A stretch of DNA of 64,000 nt from Prochlorococcus sp. AG-355-A09. Its GTDB lineage: Bacteria > Cyanobacteriota > Cyanobacteriia > PCC-6307 > Cyanobiaceae. The position numbers were made by a program, and so were the translations under genes. Below the pieces are notes generated by a model. The model was not told the origin of the DNA. It did not search any database and worked only from the letters and a program-made list of their open reading frames with translations. Shown piece by piece: positions 37,619 through 44,412 of the stretch. Numbering within the stretch: position 1 is the first letter of the stretch; every line of letters begins with the position of its first letter. The DNA lies in NCBI GenBank assembly GCA_003280995.1, contig QCDG01000002.1, positions 62,001 to 126,000 on the forward strand, given 5' to 3'.

Positions 37619-38668
37619 TTGAAGACTTTAAACATAATAAAACCTGATGATTGGCATTTACATTTAAGAGAAGGTCTTGTATTAAAAAATATCATTCAGT
37701 TTACTTCGGAATATTTTGGGAGAGCCATTGTTATGCCAAATACTAAAAGTCCCATAACATCAATCAATAGCGCTATCTCTTATAGGAAATCTATTTATGA
37801 AGCGCTACCTGGTAGTTCTAAATTTGAACCATTAATGACAATTTATCTTACAGATGACACTGATAAAGGGGAACTGATTAATGGTTTTAAAAATAATGTT
37901 TTTTTTGCAGCAAAATTATATCCTGCTAATGCCACAACAAATTCCAGTCATGGAGTTAGGAAAATAGAAAATCTATATAAGATCTTTGAATTAATGCAAG
38001 ATTCTGGAATGCCTCTTTTAATTCATGGGGAAGTGACTGATTCTGAAGTAGATATATTCGATAGAGAAGAAGTTTTTATAGATAAAGAACTTTCTCAAAT
38101 AACCAAAAGATTTCCAAAATTAAAAATCGTTCTAGAACACATAACCACCTCTTACGCAGTGGATTTTGTGCAAGAAAATAATATTGGGGCTACTATTACA
38201 CCGCATCATTTGCATATAAATAGAAATGCAATGTTTTTTGGAGGCTTGAATAGTGATTTTTACTGCTTACCAGTTGCTAAGAGGGAAAATAATAGACTCG
38301 CTTTAAGGAGAGCGGCAACAAGTGGGAAAAAATGTTTTTTCTTGGGGACTGACTCTGCTCCACACCTTAGGAAGTGGAAGGCTTTTTGTGGATGTGCAGG
38401 CATTTTTAATTCGCCAGTAGCAATAGAAAGCTACTTAACAGTTTTCGAAGAGGAGGATGCTCTAGATAAATTTGAAATGTTTGCAAGTTTGAATGGCCCT
38501 AATTTTTATAATGTCCCACCAAATAAAGAAAAATTAAAATTAGTTTCTAGACCTAACAAAATTAAAGAATATATTGATGTTGTTGAAGAAAAAAATATTG
38601 TCGGACAAATAAAACCATTTCATGCAGGTGAAACTTTACATTGGCAAGTAGAAGGAATAGTAAATTAA
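37619..38668 (+). CDS. pyrC: Dihydroorotase (class II)
   Basis: 349 residues, TTG start. It cyclises carbamoyl aspartate to dihydroorotate in pyrimidine synthesis. Metal ligands: His pair in Asp-Trp-His-Leu-His-Leu-Arg, the carboxylated lysine in Ala-Lys-Leu-Tyr-Pro-Ala, His in Leu-Ile-His-Gly-Glu, His in Leu-Glu-His-Ile-Thr, and Asp in Gly-Thr-Asp-Ser-Ala-Pro-His. The length and motifs are those of the E. coli-type enzyme. It is 99 nt upstream of the tRNA-Leu gene on the same strand. Confidence 0.96.
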   Translation: MKTLNIIKPDDWHLHLREGLVLKNIIQFTSEYFGRAIVMPNTKSPITSINSAISYRKSIYEALPGSSKFEPLMTIYLTDDTDKGELINGFKNNVFFAAKLYPANATTNSSHGVRKIENLYKIFELMQDSGMPLLIHGEVTDSEVDIFDREEVFIDKELSQITKRFPKLKIVLEHITTSYAVDFVQENNIGATITPHHLHINRNAMFFGGLNSDFYCLPVAKRENNRLALRRAATSGKKCFFLGTDSAPHLRKWKAFCGCAGIFNSPVAIESYLTVFEEEDALDKFEMFASLNGPNFYNVPPNKEKLKLVSRPNKIKEYIDVVEEKNIVGQIKPFHAGETLHWQVEGIVN

Positions 38669-38717
38669 AAAATTAGATTTAATCTGACAATTAAAAGTGT
38701 AAATTTTCCAATTTTTC

Positions 38718-38747
38718 TTGGTTAAATGGGTTGCTTTCAGCTACGAT
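38718..38747 (+). promoter_or_regulatory. Probable promoter of tRNA-Leu
   Basis: TTGGTT (38718-38723) and TACGAT (38742-38747) are separated by 18 nt, a fair sigma-70 match. The predicted transcription start is about 14 nt before the tRNA. It lies in the 99-nt gap after pyrC. Confidence 0.45.
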
Positions 38748-38767
38748 TAGAAAGCGCAAATTCCTTT

Positions 38768-38853
38768 GGGAGTGTGGCGGAATTGGTAGACGCGCCGGAC
38801 TTAAAATCCGTCGAGCGATTTAGCTCGTGGGGGTTCAAGTCCCCCCACTCCCA
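38768..38853 (+). tRNA. tRNA-Leu, anticodon TAA
   Basis: A class II tRNA of 86 nt. Acceptor arm GGGAGTG pairs with CACTCCC; the discriminator is A and CCA is not encoded. The anticodon loop CTTAAAA gives anticodon TAA, reading UUA codons, by far the most used leucine codon in A/T-rich DNA. A long variable arm (GTCGAGCGATTTAGCTC region) and the T arm GGGGGTTCAAGTCCCCC complete the structure. No intron is present, in contrast to tRNA-Leu(UAA) of many other cyanobacteria. Confidence 0.96.
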
Positions 38854-38931
38854 TTATTTAATTATTTATTTTTAGTTCTGACGATAACTTCCAATAGTTG
38901 TTATGTTTTAACTAAGCAACCATAAATCAAA

Positions 38932-39165
38932 ATGGAAAGTCTTTTCAATAATTCATTCGCTACTTTAATTGCTTATATCGGAATTATTTCTACCTATTTA
39001 TTGGTTATCCCATTGTTACTATTTTACTGGATGAATAATAGATGGAATAATATGGGCAAATTTGAAAGATTAGGAATTTATGGCCTTGTATTTCTTTTCT
39101 TTCCAGGTTTAATTTTATTTTCTCCATTTTTAAATCTCAGATTAAAAGGAAGTGGTAAAGGCTAA
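38932..39165 (+). CDS. ndhL: NAD(P)H-quinone oxidoreductase subunit L
   Basis: 77 residues with two membrane helices (about 10-33 and 47-66) and the conserved Tyr-Trp-Met-Asn-Asn-Arg-Trp-Asn loop between them. NdhL (IctA) is a small cyanobacteria/plastid-specific subunit of NDH-1, needed for CO2 uptake and cyclic electron flow. It is 4 nt from the DUF3007 gene and in the order ndhL-DUF3007-trpA that is common in cyanobacteria. Confidence 0.93.
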   Translation: MESLFNNSFATLIAYIGIISTYLLVIPLLLFYWMNNRWNNMGKFERLGIYGLVFLFFPGLILFSPFLNLRLKGSGKG

Positions 39166-39169
39166 ATAA

Positions 39170-39490
39170 TTGACTAAAGGGAAAGTTATACAAATAGGCT
39201 TATTTATTTCATTAATAGGATTAATTAGTTATAAATTTGCACCGCAAATTGGCATCGATACTTTTACAGTGACTACTCTATCAAGTTGCATCTTGATTTT
39301 GATTGTTATTACTTGGGTAACATCTTATGTTTATAGAGTTGTAAATGGAAAAATGACTTTTATGGAACAAAGGAAGCGTTATAGAAAAGAGTATGAAAAA
39401 GTTGTTAATGATAAACTAGAAACCAAATTCAATTCATTGTCAAAGGAAGAGCAGCAAAAACTTATGGAAGATTTAGAGAAAAATCCATAA
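39170..39490 (+). CDS. DUF3007 family membrane protein
   Basis: 106 residues, TTG start. Two membrane helices (about 6-24 and 33-57) are followed by a charged helical tail (Met-Glu-Gln-Arg-Lys-Arg-Tyr-Arg-Lys-Glu-Tyr). The segment Tyr-Val-Tyr-Arg-Val-Val-Asn-Gly-Lys-Met-Thr-Phe-Met-Glu-Gln-Arg is the conserved family centre. Function is unknown; plant and cyanobacterial homologues are linked to NDH or photosystem assembly by location only. It lies between ndhL and trpA. Confidence 0.85.
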   Translation: MTKGKVIQIGLFISLIGLISYKFAPQIGIDTFTVTTLSSCILILIVITWVTSYVYRVVNGKMTFMEQRKRYRKEYEKVVNDKLETKFNSLSKEEQQKLMEDLEKNP

Positions 39491-39518
39491 ATTTTTCATA
39501 GAAAAATATCTAAAAATT

Positions 39519-40361
39519 ATGAAAGATAACAAAATGCAAATTACTAAAAATGAATCTTTATCTAAGGTAGATGAGATGTTTTGTGAGTTAAAAAATAAAA
39601 AAAAATTTGCTTTAATGCCTTTTATAATGGCTGGGGATCCCAATATTGAAATAACGTCTGAGATATTATTAAAGTTACAAGAAAATGGGGCTGACCTTAT
39701 TGAATTAGGTATCCCGTATAGTGACCCACTTGCAGATGGTCCTGTTATTCAAGTGGCGGCCTCTCGTGCCTTAAAGTCAGGGACTAGCTTAAGAAAAGTA
39801 ATTAAACTTTTAGAGTCTTTAAAAGGTAAATTAAATATTCCCATCATCCTTTTTTCTTACTTGAATCCCTTACTATGTTTTGGCTTTGAAAGGTTTTGTG
39901 AGATGGCATCTGATGCTGGAGTTTCTGGACTAATAGTGCCTGACCTTCCTTTGGAGGAAGCTTATAAATTTTCTAAAATAGTTAGTAATCATTCTATGGA
40001 CTTAATTTTATTGGTAGCGCCAACTACTCCTTTTGAAAGAATGAAACAAATATCAAATCATACAAAAGGCTTTACTTATTTAGTAAGTGTTACAGGTGTC
40101 ACTGGTGAGAGAAACAAAATGGAAAATAGAGTAGAAAATCTTATTGCTAAATTAAAAGATGTAAATAGCAATCCAATTGCTGTTGGTTTTGGAATATCAA
40201 CTCCTGAACATGTTAATAAAGTTCGTGAGTGGGGAGCAGATGGAGTAATTATTGGGAGTGCATTTGTAAAACGAATCTCGAGCTCAAGTGAAAAAGATGT
40301 TGTCGCTAATGTTGGTGAGTTTTGTAAAGAAATGCGTTTGGCTGCTGATCAAAAAAAATAA
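39519..40361 (+). CDS. trpA: Tryptophan synthase alpha subunit
   Basis: 280 residues; a (beta/alpha)8 barrel that cleaves indole-glycerol phosphate to indole and glyceraldehyde-3-phosphate. Catalytic Glu is in Leu-Ile-Glu-Leu-Gly-Ile-Pro-Tyr-Ser-Asp-Pro and Asp in Val-Pro-Asp-Leu-Pro. The phosphate loops are Gly-Phe-Gly-Ile-Ser and Gly-Ser-Ala-Phe-Val. The N-terminus carries about 20 extra residues before the first strand; internal starts such as Met-Gln-Ile-Thr (codon 6) are possible. It lies 28 nt after the DUF3007 gene. Confidence 0.96.
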   Translation: MKDNKMQITKNESLSKVDEMFCELKNKKKFALMPFIMAGDPNIEITSEILLKLQENGADLIELGIPYSDPLADGPVIQVAASRALKSGTSLRKVIKLLESLKGKLNIPIILFSYLNPLLCFGFERFCEMASDAGVSGLIVPDLPLEEAYKFSKIVSNHSMDLILLVAPTTPFERMKQISNHTKGFTYLVSVTGVTGERNKMENRVENLIAKLKDVNSNPIAVGFGISTPEHVNKVREWGADGVIIGSAFVKRISSSSEKDVVANVGEFCKEMRLAADQKK

Positions 40362-40442
40362 ATACAAAGATAATTTATTAATTAAAAGAATTATTTATAG
40401 AAAATTAATTAAAAATGTTATGACAATTTATTTTTGTTGTCT

Positions 40443-40799
40443 TTAAGATTCTTCTGTAGGTAATAATCTAATTTGTTTTCTTCCGAGCTTAATTTCGAAT
40501 TCATCACCTGCTTTTAAATCAAGCAGTGCTGTATATGCTTTCCCAATCAGAAGATTCCCATTGCCTTGAACTGTAGCTATATAACTAAGTTTTCTTCCTC
40601 CTTTCCCAATACCTGCAACTCCAGATTCTCCAAGATTAACCCCTTTTGCTTCTAAAAGTGCTTCATAAAATGCGGTAAAGTTTAAGCGTTCACCTCCGTT
40701 TTTCTTAGTGGACACATATCCACAGGCGCGAACTAGCTCAGATTTGCTAACATCACCAAGTTCTTTAACTTTTGCAAGGAGATCGCTACCAGTTAGCAT
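40443..40799 (-). CDS. cyAbrB-type transcriptional regulator
   Basis: 118 residues. The sequence Thr-Gly-Ser-Asp-Leu-Leu-Ala-Lys-Val-Lys-Glu-Leu and Ala-Cys-Gly-Tyr are hallmarks of cyanobacterial AbrB proteins, and the C-terminal swapped-hairpin part ends in Phe-Glu-Ile-Lys-Leu-Gly-Arg-Lys-Gln-Ile-Arg-Leu. These dimeric regulators bind DNA with low specificity and affect carbon/nitrogen genes and the carboxysome and bicarbonate-uptake response in other cyanobacteria. It converges on trpA with an 81-nt gap containing a weak GACAA/TTGTC hairpin at 40422-40441. Confidence 0.93.
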   Translation of the reverse strand: MLTGSDLLAKVKELGDVSKSELVRACGYVSTKKNGGERLNFTAFYEALLEAKGVNLGESGVAGIGKGGRKLSYIATVQGNGNLLIGKAYTALLDLKAGDEFEIKLGRKQIRLLPTEES

Positions 40800-40896
40800 A
40801 ATTAATCAAAAGAAAGTTGTATTAAATAACATAGCAATTTGCGTGTAATATATGCAATTATTTAGTATAGATTTATCCTATTATTTATATTTTAAA

Positions 40897-41166
40897 ATGG
40901 AAAAGTTTGTAGTTTTTGGAAGGTACTGTGAAGATGCAATTATTAAAAGGGAACCATTTCGCGAACAACATCTTACTAGACTTAAAAACTTAAAAGATCG
41001 CGATATTCTAGTTACATTAGGGCCAACAAAATGTACCAAATATTTGTTTGGAATTTTTAATGCTAATGACGTAAACGACTTGCAAAATCTTATTGAGAAG
41101 GATATATATTGGGAAAAAGGTATATGGACTAATTATGATATTTATCCTTGGATTCAAGCATTTTAA
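40897..41166 (+). CDS. YciI-like protein
   Basis: Start at ATG 40897 (Met-Glu-Lys-Phe-Val-Val-Phe-Gly, 89 residues); an ATG at 40852 would add 15 hydrophobic and aromatic residues not typical of the family. The YCII ferredoxin-like fold is suggested by Gly-Arg-Tyr, Arg-Glu-Gln-His-Leu-Thr-Arg-Leu, Leu-Val-Thr-Leu-Gly-Pro and Phe-Gly-Ile-Phe-Asn-Ala. The histidine is the proposed catalytic residue of the group. Function is unknown. It is divergent from cyAbrB, 98 nt between starts. Confidence 0.85.
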   Translation: MEKFVVFGRYCEDAIIKREPFREQHLTRLKNLKDRDILVTLGPTKCTKYLFGIFNANDVNDLQNLIEKDIYWEKGIWTNYDIYPWIQAF

Positions 41167-41289
41167 ATAAGATTTACGAAAAATTTAGTGATTATTAACT
41201 ATTAATTGAAAAAGAATTAATTAAAATGAAAAACGCAATATTTTTGCTTTAATAATATAATTATTTATTTTATTTAGGAGTTAAAAAGA

Positions 41290-41304
41290 TATATATATAT
41301 ATAT
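41290..41304. repeat. (AT)n microsatellite in an intergenic region
   Basis: About seven consecutive AT units occur at 41290-41304, within the 201-nt gap 41167-41367 between the YciI-like gene and the HTH gene. The rest of the gap is A/T with no open frame. The run could be a slippage-prone marker but I see no functional sign. Confidence 0.6.
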
Positions 41305-41367
41305 TTAAAGATAAGTTTAAAGAGGTTATATTATTTTTAACCAAAGATTTAATATTATAAATAATAT

Positions 41368-41688
41368 TTATTCACTAGTATCTTGATTTATCTGGTTTAC
41401 TAAGGAGTCGATATCTAACTGATTATATGGTGGTGTTTGTTTTGTTTCTCGATAATCGTTCTTGATATTGTTTATCCATTTTTGCTCAATCCTTATAAGA
41501 TTTTCTGCGATATAGAACATACCTCCTTTTTTATATAATTCTTTAATTTTGAGAATAATCTCAGAGGTTCTGCCCGATTTAATATTTAATTCATTTGCTA
41601 AATCTTTTTGGGTAAAACCATGGGATTTTAACCAATCTTTAATGAAAGAGATGAGTTCTTTTTCTTCCTGAATAGATAATTTACTCAT
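41368..41688 (-). CDS. Small helix-turn-helix protein
   Basis: 106 residues. The stretch Phe-Ile-Lys-Asp-Trp-Leu-Lys-Ser-His-Gly-Phe-Thr-Gln-Lys-Asp-Leu-Ala-Asn-Glu-Leu and then Arg-Thr-Ser-Glu-Ile-Ile-Leu-Lys-Ile is a Cro/C1-type HTH. A helical segment and a polar tail follow. It probably binds DNA; no ligand domain is visible. The start codon directly follows the stop codon of the DUF1232 gene without a gap, so the two are translated as a pair. Confidence 0.8.
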   Translation of the reverse strand: MSKLSIQEEKELISFIKDWLKSHGFTQKDLANELNIKSGRTSEIILKIKELYKKGGMFYIAENLIRIEQKWINNIKNDYRETKQTPPYNQLDIDSLVNQINQDTSE

Positions 41689-42057
41689 TCAATAAAAAGG
41701 AAATAACTTATTAAGCTTTTTCTCTGCTCTTGTTCTTATTGAAGGAGTCATATATTTGCTCCATATACTGAGTACTGCTGTGAGGGCTACAAAATCATCA
41801 CTAAAACCAACTAAAGGCATAAAGTCAGGGAAAAGATCAAATGGCATAATTAAATAGGCTAGCGCAGCCATTAATGAAACCCTTACTTGTGCTGGAGTAT
41901 AAGGATCTAAAGCCATCTCTAAGACTTCTAATGCAGGCTTGGCAATTGTTCTTCCTGCTTTAATAAGAATCTTGATAATGATATTTTCATCAAATGTTGA
42001 ACTCTCTAAAACTTCAGCTTCATAGATTTTTTCTTGGGTTTTGTAATTATCTTTCAT
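41689..42057 (-). CDS. YkvA family membrane-associated protein (DUF1232)
   Basis: 122 residues. The DUF1232 signature Ala-Leu-Ala-Tyr-Leu-Ile-Met-Pro-Phe-Asp-Leu-Phe-Pro-Asp-Phe-Met-Pro and Gly-Phe-Ser-Asp-Asp are present in two adjacent hydrophobic segments (about 60-95). Function is unknown. It lies 37 nt after the sigma factor gene and directly before the HTH gene, so all three may form one unit. Confidence 0.88.
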   Translation of the reverse strand: MKDNYKTQEKIYEAEVLESSTFDENIIIKILIKAGRTIAKPALEVLEMALDPYTPAQVRVSLMAALAYLIMPFDLFPDFMPLVGFSDDFVALTAVLSIWSKYMTPSIRTRAEKKLNKLFPFY

Positions 42058-42094
42058 CCTTAAAAAAATAATTTAAATACTTTTAATGGAATTA

Positions 42095-43018
42095 TTAGCT
42101 AATACTATCAACTAATCCATTCTGGATTCCTGCTTTTCTAAGTTTTCTTAAAGCACGTTGAACAACTTGTCGGCAATATTCCCTGCTACAACTCATGTGT
42201 CTTGCAACTTCAGCTAAAGTTCTCCATTCATTTGAGCCGTCTAAACCAAATCTTAGGCTTACAATCTTTCTTTCTTTCTCAGTTAAATTTGCTTTATCTA
42301 ATAACTTCCAAGCCGAGGCTGTCCTTTCGGCTAATTCGGCTAATTCCATTGGGGGAGTCTGATCACTTGCAAGAATATCAACCAACTCGGAAGGGTCTGA
42401 TTTTGATTTAACAGTGCCTTGGAGACTGACAGTTATGCTTCTCAATTCACAAGAAAGGAGTTCGTCAATTTCTTCTTTGGTAATTTTCATTTCTTCAGCT
42501 AGCTCATTACTACTTGGTGGAATACCCTTAAGTTGCATAAGCTTTGATTTCGCTGATCTTAGTTTTGTAAGTTTTTCATTAATGTTAACAGGGATCCTTA
42601 TCGTTCTACTTTGAGTTGACAATGCTCTATTTAAACCTTGCCTAATCCACCAATAAGCATAGGTAGAAAATCTATGCCCTCTAGACGGATCATATTTTTC
42701 TACGGCCCTTGTAAGACCTAATGTCCCCTCCTGAATTAAGTCCAGCAATTCTAATCCTTTCCCTTGGTATCTCTTGGCAAGGTTGACAACTAGTCTTAGG
42801 TTGGCTGTTATCATCTCGTTTTTAGCTTTTTCACCAATTTTGATCTTTTTTCTTTCAGCTTCGGAATATTCACAAGCAGGGCCTTTACCTCCTGCTTCTT
42901 GACATCTATTTATAAGCAAAACCATTTCTTGGACTTTTCTGCCCATTGTGAGTTCTCTTTCAGGAGTCAGAAGTTGATGCCGACCTATTTCACCAAGAAA
43001 ATCGCTTAATGAACTCAC
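42095..43018 (-). CDS. RNA polymerase sigma factor, group 2 (RpoD-like)
   Basis: 307 residues, GTG start. It has regions 1.2, 2, 3 and 4 but lacks region 1.1, so it is a non-essential group 2 sigma. Region 2: Ala-Asn-Leu-Arg-Leu-Val-Val-Asn-Leu-Ala-Lys-Arg-Tyr, Asp-Leu-Ile-Gln-Glu-Gly and Phe-Ser-Thr-Tyr-Ala-Tyr-Trp-Trp-Ile-Arg-Gln. Region 4: Phe-Gly-Leu-Asp-Gly, then Leu-Ala-Glu-Val-Ala-Arg-His-Met-Ser-Cys-Ser-Arg-Glu-Tyr, where the usual Thr/Val-Arg recognition helix is somewhat divergent. In Prochlorococcus these factors respond to light and stress. Which paralogue it is I cannot say. Confidence 0.92.
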   Translation of the reverse strand: MSSLSDFLGEIGRHQLLTPERELTMGRKVQEMVLLINRCQEAGGKGPACEYSEAERKKIKIGEKAKNEMITANLRLVVNLAKRYQGKGLELLDLIQEGTLGLTRAVEKYDPSRGHRFSTYAYWWIRQGLNRALSTQSRTIRIPVNINEKLTKLRSAKSKLMQLKGIPPSSNELAEEMKITKEEIDELLSCELRSITVSLQGTVKSKSDPSELVDILASDQTPPMELAELAERTASAWKLLDKANLTEKERKIVSLRFGLDGSNEWRTLAEVARHMSCSREYCRQVVQRALRKLRKAGIQNGLVDSIS

Positions 43019-43075
43019 GATTTACCTCACTGTTAATATATTTAACTTATAGTCAATTCAGTAATAAGCCATACA

Positions 43076-43136
43076 TGTAATAATTAATTAATAATTAATT
43101 AATAATTATTAATTAGTTAATTATAATTATTTTTAA
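43076..43136. repeat. Palindromic TAAT/ATTA-rich tract upstream of the sigma factor gene
   Basis: Several copies of TAATTAATTA-type words follow one another between 43076 and 43136 in the 151-nt gap between hisIE and the sigma factor gene. The tract is self-complementary and G+C-free for long runs. It may bend DNA or simply be A/T drift; the hisIE terminator and the sigma promoter both have to lie here. Confidence 0.45.
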
Positions 43137-43169
43137 AATTTTAGTTTAAAAATTACAAGTATTAATTGT

Positions 43170-43829
43170 TTAATTTTTTCTTCTTGATTCTAGAACAGTA
43201 AGTACATCTCTCCACTCAACGCCTTTATGCATAAGGGCGACTTGAAGATGATAAATTAAATCAGCAGCTTCATTTGAGATTGAATTTTTATCATTATCTT
43301 TGCAAGCCATTATAAATTCTGCAGATTCCTCTCCTATTTTTTTCAAAATAGTATTACTGCCTTTTGTTAATAAATGATTTGTGTAACTTTTTTCAGATGG
43401 ATTTATTGATCTTTCGTTAATTGTATTGAATAATTCAGAGCAAATATTTGAGAAGGGAGTTGTTTTTTTCTCTTTTTTATTACTTTGATTAATTTGGATT
43501 TCGTTGAAAAAACAACTTTTTTCCCCAGTGTGACATGCCCCTGAACCATTTTGTTCAATCAAAAGTATTAGTGCATCATTATCGCAGTCGAATCTTATCT
43601 CCTTAAGTATTTGGGTACTTCCACTAGTAGCTCCTTTTCTCCAGATTTCGGATCTAGATCTACTCCAGTAATGAACGTTTTTGGTTTCAAGTGTCATTGT
43701 CAAAGATTCTTTGTTCATCCAAGCAAGCATAAGAATTGATCCGTCAAGCCAATCTTGTGCTATTGCAGGGATTAATCCATAATTATCAAAGCATAGATCC
43801 TCTATCGAAAAATTAGTTGAATAAGTCAT
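43170..43829 (-). CDS. hisI: Bifunctional phosphoribosyl-AMP cyclohydrolase / phosphoribosyl-ATP pyrophosphatase
   Basis: 219 residues; fused HisI-HisE, histidine steps 2 and 3. HisI part (1-115): Asp-Trp-Leu-Asp-Gly-Ser-Ile-Leu-Met-Leu-Ala-Trp-Met-Asn, Trp-Arg-Lys-Gly-Ala-Thr-Ser-Gly, zinc-binding Cys in Phe-Asp-Cys-Asp and Cys-His-Thr-Gly. HisE part (about 130-219): Leu-Leu-Thr-Lys-Gly, Lys-Ile-Gly-Glu-Glu-Ser-Ala-Glu, Asn-Glu-Ala-Ala-Asp-Leu-Ile-Tyr-His. It is divergent from the QueD-like gene, with a 63-nt gap. Confidence 0.96.
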   Translation of the reverse strand: MTYSTNFSIEDLCFDNYGLIPAIAQDWLDGSILMLAWMNKESLTMTLETKNVHYWSRSRSEIWRKGATSGSTQILKEIRFDCDNDALILLIEQNGSGACHTGEKSCFFNEIQINQSNKKEKKTTPFSNICSELFNTINERSINPSEKSYTNHLLTKGSNTILKKIGEESAEFIMACKDNDKNSISNEAADLIYHLQVALMHKGVEWRDVLTVLESRRKN

Positions 43830-43892
43830 TATGTTCGTTATGCTAAATCCTACTCAATGTGTTTTATTAAAAATTATCTTAACAGTTAATTG

Positions 43893-44363
43893 ATGTATAT
43901 TCATTCTCTGAAATTTTCATGCAGCAAAAGTTACGAGGATTTTCCCTGTTCACATAGGCAATGGCGCCATGAAGGCCACTGCAGATTTGTGCATGGATAT
44001 TCAAGATCATTCACCTTTTGGTTCACTGCAAAAAAGTTAGACCTAAATGGTTTTGTTGTCGATTTTTCAAGTCTAAAGCCCCTAGAAAATAGACTCAAGC
44101 AGCAATTTGATCATACTTTTTTAATAAATAAAGATGACCCTTTGCTGAATTACTGGGAAAAATTACATGACTTAGATGCTCTTGATCTGAGAATTATGGA
44201 TAATGTGGGAATGGAATTCACCTCTGAATTAATTTGGAGATGGGCTAATGAATACTTACAGGATAAGGATAAGGGTAGAACATGTTGTTGGAAAACAGAA
44301 TCAAAAGAAAATAAATCTAATAAAGGAAGTTTTGAGGAAATTCCTGATTGGTTCAAATCTTAG
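43893..44363 (+). CDS. 6-carboxytetrahydropterin synthase-like protein (QueD/PTPS family)
   Basis: Start at ATG 43893 (156 residues); a TTG directly before it is also in frame. A T-fold protein related to QueD, which makes carboxytetrahydropterin for queuosine. Downstream parts agree with the family: Phe-Val-Val-Asp-Phe-Ser-Ser-Leu-Lys, Phe-Asp-His-Thr-Phe-Leu. The normal zinc motif His-Gly-His is Val-His-Gly-Tyr here and the first ligand region reads Cys-Ser-His-Arg-Gln-Trp-Arg-His, so the metal site is rearranged. This fits a divergent subgroup seen in marine bacteria; the function may differ from QueD. Confidence 0.82.
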   Translation: MYIHSLKFSCSKSYEDFPCSHRQWRHEGHCRFVHGYSRSFTFWFTAKKLDLNGFVVDFSSLKPLENRLKQQFDHTFLINKDDPLLNYWEKLHDLDALDLRIMDNVGMEFTSELIWRWANEYLQDKDKGRTCCWKTESKENKSNKGSFEEIPDWFKS

Positions 44364-44412
44364 ATTAAAGTTGTTAAATTTCGAGTCATATAAAATTCTT
44401 TAATTGAGATCT

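Noticed and set aside
41280..41310. CRISPR or mobile-element repeat
   Set aside because: It is a simple AT dinucleotide run without spacers or terminal repeats; no transposase, integrase or cas gene exists in the window.
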